Part shown: piece after piece, positions 9,265 through 18,826 of the stretch | Layout: every line of letters starts with the position of its first letter | Numbering within the stretch: position 1 is the first letter of the stretch | Assembly: GCA_938743325.2 (NCBI GenBank) | Contig: OW568869.1 | Location: 434,001 to 498,000, forward strand | Origin: Pycnococcus provasolii | Lineage: Eukaryota > Chlorophyta > Pseudoscourfieldiophyceae > Pseudoscourfieldiales > Pycnococcaceae | Length of the DNA stretch: 64,000 nt | Reading direction: 5' to 3' | The notes under the pieces: generated by a model | The model's database searches: none | Told to the model about the DNA's origin: nothing | The model's input: only the letters and a program-made list of their open reading frames with translations | Position numbers and translations under genes: made by a program

Positions 9265-10392
9265 ATGGAGCCTTCGTCTTCTCACCTCATGGCGTCTCGA
9301 GGCGTGGAGAACGGCTCGGAGTCCTTTTCAGGGAGAGGGCAGGGAGACGCCCTGGACGCGGGTTTGCATGGGACAGCTGCATCTCTTGCTCAACGCGTCG
9401 AAGCTCTAGAGGCTGCAGTGGGTGCGGCTTGCTTGAGAGACGGCGACGACGAGGACGAGGACGAGGAGGAGTACTTCACGTGCGCGGAGGATGACGCTGA
9501 AGGCTTCGAATCAGGACCGCCCAGTCACGGGAGTGGCGCACCTGCGCCGCCATCACGAGGATTGGTGGCGTTGTCGCGCGATAAGTGGCGTTCTCCTGAT
9601 GCGAGCATCTTCCTCGTCCGAGACGAGCAGTACCTTAACCCAAGTGCGGGCGGGCATAAGCAGCCATCCGCTAGCGCGCTCTTCGACCTCGTGGCGTTGG
9701 ACCTATTGAAAACAGATCCCGATGCACTCGCAAGGACAGGAGCCAGTGGCATTGCCCCTCCGCCTGAGAATGTTGCGCGCTGCCCCGACGCATACTTGCT
9801 CTCGCCACACGGACAGCGCCGCCTGCGCTCTTGCCCAATGGTTTTTATCCTCAACATAATGGTGCCAGGACCGACGTACACTTGCCTTGTGACATACTGG
9901 GCTTGCCCTAAAGGATCTTCATGGGAGGCGGCATTACGTCAGCATCGGGAGGCAACGGACGGCGAGATCGAGTCGGTGCGCATGTTGCTCGAAGGCGACG
10001 ACGAGTATCCTGACACGCGTTTCAAGCTAGCGCCTATCGTGGAGAAAGGACCTTGGGCGGTGCGTGCCGCGGTGGGAGGCAAGCCATGTTTGCTTGGTAC
10101 AAAAGTCCGTGTACCGATCCACCGTTCACCAACGCGCATCAGTGACCCAGGAGGTGTTAGTGGGTCAATACCACCTTATGTGGAGGTGGACGTGGACGTG
10201 GGAAGCAGCACGGTGGCGCGCCATGTGGTGGGACTTGCTCACGGTGCATCTAAGATGCTAACAGTACATCTCGGCGTCTCGTCTGAGCCTAAGGTGCCAG
10301 AGGAATTGCCTGAGCGCATCCTCGCCTGCGTCACGCTCGATAGCGTCGACATGGCACAGCCGTCGCTCGTCAACTGGCCACTTGTGTCCTGA
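9265..10392 (+). CDS. EDR2_C (DUF1336) domain protein
   Basis: A 375-residue protein made almost wholly of the C-terminal domain of plant ENHANCED DISEASE RESISTANCE 2. Visible family features are the opening W with FLVRDEQYL, MVFILNIMVPGPTYTCLVTYW, a TRFKLAPIVEKGPWAVRAAVGGKP-type stretch around residue 255, and the closing YVEVDVDVGSSTVARHVV. Plant EDR2 adds PH and START lipid-binding domains ahead of this; here they are replaced by an acidic linker (DEDEDEEEYFTCAEDD). The ATG at 9265 follows an in-frame non-ATG extension. In plants the domain is linked to lipid-dependent control of defence and cell death; its role in algae is not known to me. Family assignment is strong. Confidence 0.85.
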   Translation: MEPSSSHLMASRGVENGSESFSGRGQGDALDAGLHGTAASLAQRVEALEAAVGAACLRDGDDEDEDEEEYFTCAEDDAEGFESGPPSHGSGAPAPPSRGLVALSRDKWRSPDASIFLVRDEQYLNPSAGGHKQPSASALFDLVALDLLKTDPDALARTGASGIAPPPENVARCPDAYLLSPHGQRRLRSCPMVFILNIMVPGPTYTCLVTYWACPKGSSWEAALRQHREATDGEIESVRMLLEGDDEYPDTRFKLAPIVEKGPWAVRAAVGGKPCLLGTKVRVPIHRSPTRISDPGGVSGSIPPYVEVDVDVGSSTVARHVVGLAHGASKMLTVHLGVSSEPKVPEELPERILACVTLDSVDMAQPSLVNWPLVS

Positions 10393-10597
10393 CGCCGTCG
10401 CCGCCTACTGCCATCCGCCTTTCGCACTCTCACTATGCTACAATCGCCTACGTACTACTACCCTTAGCTATCCGCGCTTCTGGCGCGATATCTGGAAATC
10501 TGCCATGATGTCTTCTATTTATTCGACACTTTATCAAACTTGAAAGAGGCGACGTAATCATACATTTTCATTACCTGTCAATTTTCCCAACTTCCTA

Positions 10598-11473
10598 TCA
10601 CGCGCCTTGTTTGCGTGGCTGTTTTGGCTCGTCTTCCGTGCCAAACAGAACGTCGAGGCCACGGCGAATGTTGCCAACCACTCCACCGTCGTTGGCTTTA
10701 TATTTTGCATAGTCAGTGTCAAGACGAAGTGGCCGCAACATTTCTTTCGCAAGGGTGCTACGCTCCTTGCGAATGAACCTCATGTCAGGAACGCCATAAT
10801 ACAAATACTGCGAACCTGCAACCACATCCGCTAGCACGGTGTCGGCTGAGGCAATCTCGTCTGATACTCTCACGTCCCCGTCTTGAACATCCTCCAGCTT
10901 GGAGTCCAAGTCAAGCATGAGTGCTCTCCTTTGCTCACGCAGTTCGCCAAGGTTCCGGTTGCCGTAGGCAGACTCATGATCCGTCATTGCAGCTACCTTT
11001 TTATCTTTCAGACTATAAAACACCTGCTTCATGTGCGTCTTGGTGTGGATGACGTCTCCGAGCAAGAAAGCGTACTTTGGCATATCCTTTGATAGAGACT
11101 CCGCGAGCTTGAAGCGACGCTCACTTTCCAACTCGCAGAGACGCCAGCACTGATCTGCGGTAAGTGGACCGTGCAAGTAGAGTATGCGCCTGAGCATGTT
11201 TCCCGATCCCACATCGGGAGTGGGAAAGCGTGCTTCATTGACGCGCAACACGCCGACGGGCGGGTGCACAACAAAGCGTGTGGTATTTCGAAATGCCAGT
11301 GGGTCGTCAACGACTGGAGTAGAAGTGCCGTTGACATCGTCGTCCCTGTAAGCCGGCGAAGAAGCGGATAAGAAGCGTGAAGATACAGAAAAGAAGGGCG
11401 TTTGTGCGAGAGAAGAAGAAGAAGAAGGGCGGAGTCGCTGCATGAAGGCGAAAGGGAGCATCACAGCGGACAT
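10598..11473 (-). CDS. probable mitochondrial protein of unknown function
   Basis: A 291-residue protein. The N-terminus is rich in Ser, Arg, Phe and Leu with no acidic residue for ~45 positions, ending near FLSASSPAYR, as expected of a mitochondrial presequence. The mature part has an alpha-helical block with HGPLTADQCWRLCE and later TKTHMKQVFYSLKDKK, reminiscent of a winged-helix element, and a very basic, Pro-ending tail. The layout would suit an organellar ribosome- or RNA-associated protein, but I do not recognise the family. The ATG at 11473 is the first on the frame. Its 5' flank holds a G-rich tract and then the 75-nt palindrome. Confidence 0.6.
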   Translation of the reverse strand: MSAVMLPFAFMQRLRPSSSSSLAQTPFFSVSSRFLSASSPAYRDDDVNGTSTPVVDDPLAFRNTTRFVVHPPVGVLRVNEARFPTPDVGSGNMLRRILYLHGPLTADQCWRLCELESERRFKLAESLSKDMPKYAFLLGDVIHTKTHMKQVFYSLKDKKVAAMTDHESAYGNRNLGELREQRRALMLDLDSKLEDVQDGDVRVSDEIASADTVLADVVAGSQYLYYGVPDMRFIRKERSTLAKEMLRPLRLDTDYAKYKANDGGVVGNIRRGLDVLFGTEDEPKQPRKQGA

Positions 11474-11515
11474 CGTGCTTTCTTTCACCAGCTGGCGAGG
11501 CAGTGTCGTCGGAGG

Positions 11516-11546
11516 GCGGCGAGGGGAGGGGAGGGGAGGGAGAGGA
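11516..11546 (+). repeat. G-rich tract with quadruplex potential
   Basis: Four or more runs of GGG or GGGG separated by single bases (GAGGGGAGGGGAGGGGAGGG type), 40-70 bp upstream of the minus-strand gene's ATG at 11473. Confidence 0.5.
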
Positions 11547-11618
11547 GAAGAGTTCTGGAGAAGAGGAAGGCGAGGGGGCAGTTCGGGGTTTGTTGGGCAA
11601 CTGGTTCTGCTACTCTAC

Positions 11619-11693
11619 TAAAACCCCCCGACAGTAGAATCCGGGCCACCCCTGGGCCAGGGGTGGCCCGGATTCTACTGTCGGGGGGTTTTA
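11619..11693. repeat. perfect 75-nt palindrome (37-bp arms, 1-nt centre)
   Basis: Left arm 11619-11655 and right arm 11657-11693 are exact reverse complements around G11656. The ends are TA followed by AAACCCCCCGACAG and its complement, and the inner part is GC-rich (GGGCCACCCCTGG). The outer dinucleotides read TA...TA, which would suit a TA target site of a tiny fold-back element. It lies 22 bp above the ATG of the PrsW-like gene and ~145 bp above the divergent minus-strand gene. No second copy was seen in this window. Confidence 0.9.
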
Positions 11694-11714
11694 AGGTTAG
11701 GGGCTGTACTTTCA

Positions 11715-12332
11715 ATGCAATCGGAAAATGACAGCTCTGAGTTTTCTGATCTGCTTGACAGCGAAGGCGTGTGCAAATTATACCAGGTGAGCATGAATGG
11801 CCAATTTCAGAGCAACTACAATCTATCCATGGATCGTGCCGCTCTTGTCACGCCGCTTCACGCCATGTGCGGTGCGATCTGGGCCTTCTGGGGTCTTGCC
11901 GTAGCACGACTTCAATTCTTCGATGCCGCGAAGCTTAGAAAAAGGTCTCCGCTGCACGTGCAAATCCTCAAGTTGTTTCGCTCGGTACGTGAGGGCGTAA
12001 CAGGACAGTATAAGCCTCGCCGCCGGAAGACAGCGATGGGGCTCCATCAAAGTAGTGATCAGGTTGAATATTCAGAGAGCAGAGAACGCATTTGGCATTG
12101 CATTCGTGTAGTCTCTATTCATGGATCGCTAGCAATTCTGTTCCACGGACTCTACGATTACTTCATCATGCTTCGCATCAACGAACGCAACCACCTTCCA
12201 GTGCAAGATTGGGAGTATATTGCGCGGTCTGATCCGTTTGTTTACACTCTTAATGGTTTCACTCTTCTCGGTCTATTTCTAACGGTGCGCATGCTGTCCA
12301 TCGGCGTAACAGCTGTGGCGCCGTGGAAGTAG
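11715..12332 (+). CDS. PrsW-like membrane protease, C-terminal part only
   Basis: A 205-residue membrane protein resembling the C-terminal half of PrsW/CAAX-type intramembrane proteases. The match rests on TPLHAMCGAIWAFWG and, near residue 145, IHGSLAILFHGLYDYF. These two histidine-bearing helices correspond to the later PrsW active-site motifs; a final hydrophobic segment lies at FTLLGLFLTVRML. The upstream EExxK glutamate motif and the first helices are absent, and no space remains 5' because a palindrome and a divergent gene lie there. It is therefore probably an N-terminally truncated relic or an unusual short form. The same frame stays open for ~80 codons beyond the TAG at 12330 (to 12572) with low-complexity polar sequence. 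Confidence 0.5.
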   Translation: MQSENDSSEFSDLLDSEGVCKLYQVSMNGQFQSNYNLSMDRAALVTPLHAMCGAIWAFWGLAVARLQFFDAAKLRKRSPLHVQILKLFRSVREGVTGQYKPRRRKTAMGLHQSSDQVEYSESRERIWHCIRVVSIHGSLAILFHGLYDYFIMLRINERNHLPVQDWEYIARSDPFVYTLNGFTLLGLFLTVRMLSIGVTAVAPWK

Positions 12333-12649
12333 ATATCGTCACGTACCAGGCGAATCCGGTTGGATCAGAAATCACGCAAGGAGCGAGGAATGTCAGTGGA
12401 CATGACGTCCGATGAGAATTTGAACATAATGAGCATCGCCATGCTTGAAATGGGAAAATCGCAAACGGCTTCGCCTGAAGTCACGACTTGGGAGGAGAAC
12501 CCGGTGATCTCAGGATCGAGCGAACGGCATGATACCGGTACCGCCAACACTTCTTCGTCGCCGCCACATTAGGCAAGAGTCTAACCCTACTGGTACTGAG
12601 GACTCCTTGTAATTGTATAACTGTATAAACCATAATCAGCTGTACATCT

Positions 12650-15600
12650 TCATTCGTCCCCCATCTTTGTCATTGGAAAGAATTCGCCAACTTCGAAGCT
12701 TCTTCCCGTTTCCCAAGGACCACTATTAGCCGTGTCATTTCTATGCATTGCCAACAGAGTCGCCGCTCCAGCTTCAATGCGTTCAAGAACGTGTCGCTTT
12801 CCCGCCGACTGCTTTAAGCGTGCCGCATTGTCGTCCACGAACGTGCTGCTGCTTCGCGAAGCTTGCACGGGACTGGGGGAGTCTTCCGAGCAGATGTTCA
12901 GCACAGACACTGGCGAGTAGCCAACAAGTCGAGCTGGTGTTACCGACTGCGCATGCTCTTGCGTCTTTGTACGACGTTCCATACCATGCTGGGGATCTGT
13001 TGTAGGCAATGCAGGAGCCACTGGTGACATCTTGAGGCTCTTGCGTCTTCTTGCAGCGCCCGCAGCCGGACTTGCTGCCGCATATGATTTGCTTGCCATC
13101 ATGCCCGAAAGGGGGGTAAGTAATGCACCCTGCAAGTCGTGCAGCGCCACTCCAGGAGGTAGCCAACGCGGCTTGGGTGTCAGCGAGAAAGCGGGATCGC
13201 CATTAGTCGTCGGCTCGTGTTGATTCGAGCTCTGTTTTAGTTTTCGCAAAGCACGCGATCGCTTGGCCAATGCAGGCTCCACCGCCGCGGTATCAGCAAT
13301 CCATTTGAGAGCAAGGCCGTATCGCCCACGCATTTGCTGCGCGACAAAGAGGCGCCAGTGCTCAAATGCAAACGCAACAGTTTCGTCGTCATAGCTCTTG
13401 TTGAGCGAATGGCGCAAGCGCGAAATTCGACTCGTTGCAACACTTGAACGCCAAAATCTTAGAACGACGATGCTATACCGACATCGTGCGCGGCTTGCAT
13501 ATCGATTCATACGCGCTCGCAGAAGTCGGGTTGACCAGACTTCGTCACACCATACCTTAAAAGCGCTTCGACAGAACGACCATGTTCGATTCGCAACAAA
13601 CCTTCTCATCGACATGTCATGCAACGATTCAACCCGTTGCTTGGCAACACATAGCGCCCACTGATTCAACGCGCGAGCAACCACGCGGCGGTAGGCAAGA
13701 GCGAGCCGGCGCCGTGTGGCACGCCGCCAGGTCGCGTGTGAGTGCCACGCAAGATAGGCTCGGCTTACTGCGAATCGCCGCATGCGCATCGCACATCTGC
13801 GCGCCGTCTCATCGCGACCGGCGAGCGCGTAATGCCATGCGCGAAACATGCGCGCGAGCGCCGATCGCTCCCAGCGGAGCTGATTGTGCGATGCAACCAT
13901 GAGTGCGCGCAAGATCAGGCGACGCCGAAGCGCGAGCTCTTCCCAGCTCTTGAAGGAAGCTGCAAGTGAGGCATGCATCGCAGCTTTCAGACGCCGACCC
14001 GCGATCGCACGAGCACGTCGCGTCGCGCGCTCCGAACGTACTGTGAACCTCCACTTGCGTAGGCTCACCGCCAGAGAAACACGAAATACGCGCCGCGTCG
14101 CTGACCGCAGCACGCGCAACGCGTTGCGACGGCTCGATACACGTAGTGCCCACTGATTCAACGCGCGAGCAACCACGCGGCGGTAGGCAAGAGCGAGCCG
14201 GCGCCGTGTGGCACGCCGCCAGGTCGCGTGTGAGTGCCACGCAAGATAGGCTCGGCTTACTGCGAATCGCCGCATGCGCATCGCACATCTGCGCGCCGTC
14301 TCATCGCGACCGGCGAGCGCGTAATGCCATGCGCGAAACATGCGCGCGAGCGCCGATCGCTCCCAGCGGAGCTGATTGTGCGATGCAACCATGAGTGCGC
14401 GCAAGATCAGGCGACGCCGAAGCGCGAGCTCTTCCCAGCTCTTGAAGGAAGCTGCAAGTGAGGCATGCATCGCAGCTTTCAGACGCCGACCCGCGATTGC
14501 ACGAGCACGTCGCGTCGCGCGCTCCGAACGTACTGTGAACCTCCACTTGCGTAGGCTCACCGCCAGAGAAACACGAAATACGCGCCGCGTCGCTGACCGC
14601 AGCACGCGCAACGCGTTGCGACGGCTCGATACACGTAGTGCCCACTGATTCAACGCGCGAGCAACCACGCGGCGGTAGGCAAGAGCGAGCCGGCGCCGTG
14701 TGGCACGCCGCCAGGTCGCGTGTGAGTGCCACGCAAGATAGGCTCGGCTTACTGCGAATCGCCGCATGCGCATCGCACATCTGCGCGCCGTCTCATCGCG
14801 ACCGGCGAGCGCGTAATGCCATGCGCGAAACATGCGCGCGAGCGCCGATCGCTCCCAGCGGAGCTGATTGTGCGATGCAACCATGAGTGCGCGCAAGATC
14901 AGGCGACGCCGAAGCGCGAGCTCTTCCCAGCTCTTGAAGGAAGCTGCAAGTGAGGCATGCATCGCAGCTTTCAGACGCCGACCCGCGATTGCACGAGCAC
15001 GTCGCGTCGCGCGCTCCGAACGTACTGTGAACCTCCACTTGCGTAGGCTCACCGCCAGAGAAACACGAAATACGCGCCGCGTCGCTGACCGCAGCACGCG
15101 CAACGCGTTGCGACGGCTCGATACACGTAGTGCCCACTGATTCAACGCGCGAGCAACCACGCGGCGGTAGGCAAGAGCGAGCCGGCGCCGTGTGGCACGC
15201 CGCCAGGTCGCGTGTGAGTGCCACGCAAGATAGGCTCGGCTTACTGCGAATCGCCGCATGCGCATCGCACATCTGCGCGCCGTCTCATCGCGACCGGCGA
15301 GCGCGTAATGCCATGCGCGAAACATGCGCGCGAGCGCCGATCGCTCCCAGCGGAGCTGATTGTGCGATGCAACCATGAGTGCGCGCAAGATCAGGCGACG
15401 CCGAAGCGCGAGCTCTTCCCAGCTCTTGAAGGAAGCTGCAAGTGAGGCATGCATCGCAGCTTTCAGACGCCGACCCGCGATTGCACGAGCACGTCGCGTC
15501 GCGCGCTCCGAACGTACTGTGAACCTCCACTTGCGTAGGCTCACCGCCAGAGAAACACGAAATACGCGCCGCGTCGCTGACCGCAGCACGCGCAACGCGT

Positions 15601-18600
15601 TGCGACGGCTCGATACACGTAGTGCCCACTGATTCAACGCGCGAGCAACCACGCGGCGGTAGGCAAGAGCGAGCCGGCGCCGTGTGGCACGCCGCCAGGT
15701 CGCGTGTGAGTGCCACGCAAGATAGGCTCGGCTTACTGCGAATCGCCGCATGCGCATCGCACATCTGCGCGCCGTCTCATCGCGACCGGCGAGCGCGTAA
15801 TGCCATGCGCGAAACATGCGCGCGAGCGCCGATCGCTCCCAGCGGAGCTGATTGTGCGATGCAACCATGAGTGCGCGCAAGATCAGGCGACGCCGAAGCG
15901 CGAGCTCTTCCCAGCTCTTGAAGGAAGCTGCAAGTGAGGCATGCATCGCAGCTTTCAGACGCCGACCCGCGATTGCACGAGCACGTCGCGTCGCGCGCTC
16001 CGAACGTACTGTGAACCTCCACTTGCGTAGGCTCACCGCCAGAGAAACACGAAATACGCGCCGCGTCGCTGACCGCAGCACGCGCAACGCGTTGCGACGG
16101 CTCGATACACGTAGTGCCCACTGATTCAACGCGCGAGCAACCACGCGGCGGTAGGCAAGAGCGAGCCGGCGCCGTGTGGCACGCCGCCAGGTCGCGTGTG
16201 AGTGCCACGCAAGATAGGCTCGGCTTACTGCGAATCGCCGCATGCGCATCGCACATCTGCGCGCCGTCTCATCGCGACCGGCGAGCGCGTAATGCCATGC
16301 GCGAAACATGCGCGCGAGCGCCGATCGCTCCCAGCGGAGCTGATTGTGCGATGCAACCATGAGTGCGCGCAAGATCAGGCGACGCCGAAGCGCGAGCTCT
16401 TCCCAGCTCTTGAAGGAAGCTGCAAGTGAGGCGTGCCGCGCAGCTTTCAGACGCCGACCCGCGATCGCACGAGCACGTCGCATGCTCATCACCACGATTC
16501 GCCACTCGGATACCACATTTGCTTTTTGCCGCTGCGCAAATTTGCGAATGATTTGATTGCAATGATTGTATACTCGCTGACGTGAAGATTCTGCGTTCAC
16601 TTTAATTTGAGAAATTCTTGTGATGCCAAACCAGTGCATAAATGATGAGCGTTGAGCTTCCGCAGTAATCTTTGCTACTCGGCGATCAACAATCTGAGCA
16701 TTTCTTTGTAATAAATTATGTACTCGCAACCATGCGAAAAGGGTGAATCGCATTTGCATACTGCGCAAGCGCCGAATGGCATGAAGTAGCTGCCTGTCTA
16801 ATTCACGAGCCTGCTCAACAGCGCAGCGCCAGGCACGGAAAAGTCCACGTTGCGTTCGCTGAAGAAGGAACGTTCTAAAATACATTGTGCTCTTAGCAAA
16901 CGTCATCCATTTGTAAATAATAGCACGGCAGACTCTACGCCTCAGTCGAAACTGCAGTACACCAAATCTACGCCTTAGCCGCATTTCGCTACAAATTGTT
17001 GCACGCCATCTAGAGAATGCATCAAGCCGACCCAGCCAGATGCGAGCTGAGTACAGCTTTCTAGCAGCTGTGCGTCGCGCCTTGCACATTGCTGTTGCTA
17101 CTTTCCACGCATCGAGAGCAGCACGATAGCGTCGAGAGCAGATCTTCTGCCAAATGAGCGCTGTGGTGTACGCCATCCTATTCATCGTAGTCTGAAGGCA
17201 GACGTCGCTCCAGCAGAAAAAATAGGTCGTAAGCGTTTTCGCAATGCGATTGCGGCACCAGGTTGCCAAGGTATCCAGACGGCGTCGAATTCGCAAATTA
17301 TGTTTAGCTGTGTGCCTGTTCCAGCGCCGCAGGATGTTGCGACAGCGAAAACGTGCCATTCGTCGCATCATGCAATTGAGCAAATGAAAATTGCCATGTC
17401 GATTGTTCCGCACAATCTGCCAAGCGCGCATTATGCAACGCACCCTACGCTGTACGTGCATGCGCAACGCATAGTGCAGATCCGTAACGACCTTTCGCCA
17501 ACGACTCCAGGCAATGTGTACACTTCGGCGCGCGTGAAGAGTTGTTCGCCGACAGGCAAAGCGGCGCACGGCACATCGCATCCGCACGGCGATTCTCCAC
17601 TTGCGCAGGCTCGCCGCAAGTGGAACGCGAAGCAGGCGGCGCGTGGCTGAGCGCAGCATGTATTGCGCGTCACGGCGACTGGCTACACTTCGTGTCCACT
17701 GAATTAGCGACCGCGCCAGCACGCGGCGGTATGCAATCGCAAGTCTATGTCGGCTGGCGTGGAGGAAAGCCACGCGATCTCTAAAGTCGTGCAGCACAGT
17801 CACTTTCAAAGATCTATTGTGATGTGCTCGGCGCTGACGAACAATGCGATCCGCACGCCTGCTCATCTTCACCTTAGTGTGCCAGGCCAGTATAGCAGCA
17901 GACAAGCGCCTGCGCTTCACATACGCCTCTTGTCTAAATAACAAACCACTGCTCGCACGGTTGCATCTAGCTCGCAATCTCCAGGCGGAGAAGGAGGGCA
18001 CAAGGCGCCTGCGCAGTAAGATCTTCTTCTCAGCTAGCTCCTTCAGACGATTCTCACTATTTTCTGACGTTGTTCGCGTATCGTGCACCTGTTCATCAGC
18101 CTTCTGACGATTGCTTTTCAGGCTACGTGGTGAGCACTCCCGGCTGTTTACACCAAGCGCGTTTCGAAGGCACCGGTACAGTCCTGCACGGTGCTGGCAG
18201 ATGGTCGCATTGCGCTGGTGGCAAAGCAGTACTCGCGAGTTGTCGCTAGAGTCTAGTCGCGAAGACCGCGCAGCCATGCCAAGCGGGCTACTTGAGTACA
18301 GCACATAGAGCACCCAAACGCTAAAGCAGTGCCTTAGCTTGCGCCGAAGCCAGATGAGCACAAGCTGCCGAAGAGTAGCTCGTTTCGACTTTCGTGCCTG
18401 CACGTACCATCGCCAACTTGCAAACGTCCGATCCTGCTCCTTAAGGCCTCGCCTGAGGATATGGCGTATGCACTTGATTTCGCACCTCCGCTTAAGAGAA
18501 GCGGCGCGTTGCCAGTGCACGAGCACACGGTACTTGGTTAGACTTGTGCGCCGCGCATGGTTTGTTTGTGCCAGCAAACTTTGGCAGCGTCGCAGGGCTT

Positions 18601-18826
18601 GCAGCGTGCTGACACTGACATCAGCGCGTGTGCTGATTTTTGTGTTGGCCCGAACTTTGGTTTCTGTAGAACTGTTTAAGGCTTGCTTGTGCCCAACTGT
18701 GTCCAACTGGTGTGTCTCACTCGTATGTTTGCCGAGATTTTCTTGGTTGTGTCCAACAACGAGGTGCGCGAGTTGAACGCGCGCCTTCACAATCGCGCAC
18801 CCACCATCAAGCCTGGTTGGTGCCAT
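12650..18826 (-). CDS. SFI1-like centrin-binding repeat protein, 2058 aa
   Basis: A very large Arg/Trp-rich helical protein. Throughout, hydrophobic-Trp motifs such as LFRAW, SFKSW, YLAWH, LNQW and LRKW recur about every 30-35 residues, the hallmark of Sfi1 proteins whose long helix binds centrin at spindle poles and basal bodies. Residues corresponding to 13656-16481 are five full and one partial copy of a 164-residue unit carrying five Trp motifs. An older, diverged relative of the same unit lies nearer the N-terminus (RRVLARSLIQW...SLRKWRI). The C-terminal ~200 residues lack the repeats and are Ser/Pro/Lys-rich. The ATG at 18826 is the first in frame and no intron is needed. Function by family: centriole/basal-body duplication or contractile fibres. 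The calmodulin-like gene at 7286-8018 is a plausible type of ligand but no link is shown. Confidence 0.85.
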   Translation of the reverse strand: MAPTRLDGGCAIVKARVQLAHLVVGHNQENLGKHTSETHQLDTVGHKQALNSSTETKVRANTKISTRADVSVSTLQALRRCQSLLAQTNHARRTSLTKYRVLVHWQRAASLKRRCEIKCIRHILRRGLKEQDRTFASWRWYVQARKSKRATLRQLVLIWLRRKLRHCFSVWVLYVLYSSSPLGMAARSSRLDSSDNSRVLLCHQRNATICQHRAGLYRCLRNALGVNSRECSPRSLKSNRQKADEQVHDTRTTSENSENRLKELAEKKILLRRRLVPSFSAWRLRARCNRASSGLLFRQEAYVKRRRLSAAILAWHTKVKMSRRADRIVRQRRAHHNRSLKVTVLHDFRDRVAFLHASRHRLAIAYRRVLARSLIQWTRSVASRRDAQYMLRSATRRLLRVPLAASLRKWRIAVRMRCAVRRFACRRTTLHARRSVHIAWSRWRKVVTDLHYALRMHVQRRVRCIMRAWQIVRNNRHGNFHLLNCMMRRMARFRCRNILRRWNRHTAKHNLRIRRRLDTLATWCRNRIAKTLTTYFFCWSDVCLQTTMNRMAYTTALIWQKICSRRYRAALDAWKVATAMCKARRTAARKLYSARIWLGRLDAFSRWRATICSEMRLRRRFGVLQFRLRRRVCRAIIYKWMTFAKSTMYFRTFLLQRTQRGLFRAWRCAVEQARELDRQLLHAIRRLRSMQMRFTLFAWLRVHNLLQRNAQIVDRRVAKITAEAQRSSFMHWFGITRISQIKVNAESSRQRVYNHCNQIIRKFAQRQKANVVSEWRIVVMSMRRARAIAGRRLKAARHASLAASFKSWEELALRRRLILRALMVASHNQLRWERSALARMFRAWHYALAGRDETARRCAMRMRRFAVSRAYLAWHSHATWRRATRRRLALAYRRVVARALNQWALRVSSRRNALRVLRSATRRVFRVSLAVSLRKWRFTVRSERATRRARAIAGRRLKAAMHASLAASFKSWEELALRRRLILRALMVASHNQLRWERSALARMFRAWHYALAGRDETARRCAMRMRRFAVSRAYLAWHSHATWRRATRRRLALAYRRVVARALNQWALRVSSRRNALRVLRSATRRVFRVSLAVSLRKWRFTVRSERATRRARAIAGRRLKAAMHASLAASFKSWEELALRRRLILRALMVASHNQLRWERSALARMFRAWHYALAGRDETARRCAMRMRRFAVSRAYLAWHSHATWRRATRRRLALAYRRVVARALNQWALRVSSRRNALRVLRSATRRVFRVSLAVSLRKWRFTVRSERATRRARAIAGRRLKAAMHASLAASFKSWEELALRRRLILRALMVASHNQLRWERSALARMFRAWHYALAGRDETARRCAMRMRRFAVSRAYLAWHSHATWRRATRRRLALAYRRVVARALNQWALRVSSRRNALRVLRSATRRVFRVSLAVSLRKWRFTVRSERATRRARAIAGRRLKAAMHASLAASFKSWEELALRRRLILRALMVASHNQLRWERSALARMFRAWHYALAGRDETARRCAMRMRRFAVSRAYLAWHSHATWRRATRRRLALAYRRVVARALNQWALRVSSRRNALRVLRSATRRVFRVSLAVSLRKWRFTVRSERATRRARAIAGRRLKAAMHASLAASFKSWEELALRRRLILRALMVASHNQLRWERSALARMFRAWHYALAGRDETARRCAMRMRRFAVSRAYLAWHSHATWRRATRRRLALAYRRVVARALNQWALCVAKQRVESLHDMSMRRFVANRTWSFCRSAFKVWCDEVWSTRLLRARMNRYASRARCRYSIVVLRFWRSSVATSRISRLRHSLNKSYDDETVAFAFEHWRLFVAQQMRGRYGLALKWIADTAAVEPALAKRSRALRKLKQSSNQHEPTTNGDPAFSLTPKPRWLPPGVALHDLQGALLTPLSGMMASKSYAAASPAAGAARRRKSLKMSPVAPALPTTDPQHGMERRTKTQEHAQSVTPARLVGYSPVSVLNICSEDSPSPVQASRSSSTFVDDNAARLKQSAGKRHVLERIEAGAATLLAMHRNDTANSGPWETGRSFEVGEFFPMTKMGDE
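13656..16481 (-). repeat. 492-bp tandem repeat, about 5.7 copies
   Basis: Units start at 13656, 14148, 14640, 15132, 15624 and 16116 (last one partial). Period is exactly 492 bp (164 codons), so frame is kept. Copies look identical apart from rare changes: a C/T in GCGATCGCACG versus GCGATTGCACG (C in the first and last units, T in the four between), and a few bases near 16433-16440 at the array edge. Confidence 0.95.

Noticed and set aside
11516-11731. Coding frames across the palindrome on both strands
   Set aside because: Both strands give the same peptide only because the sequence is palindromic.
13742-16429. Sets of short plus-strand open frames repeated every 492 bp
   Set aside because: They are antisense shadows of the SFI1-like tandem array; the minus-strand frame has coherent Trp-motif periodicity.
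13656-16481. CRISPR-like or satellite array
   Set aside because: Units are 492 bp, in frame, coding and contiguous without spacers, in a eukaryotic gene.
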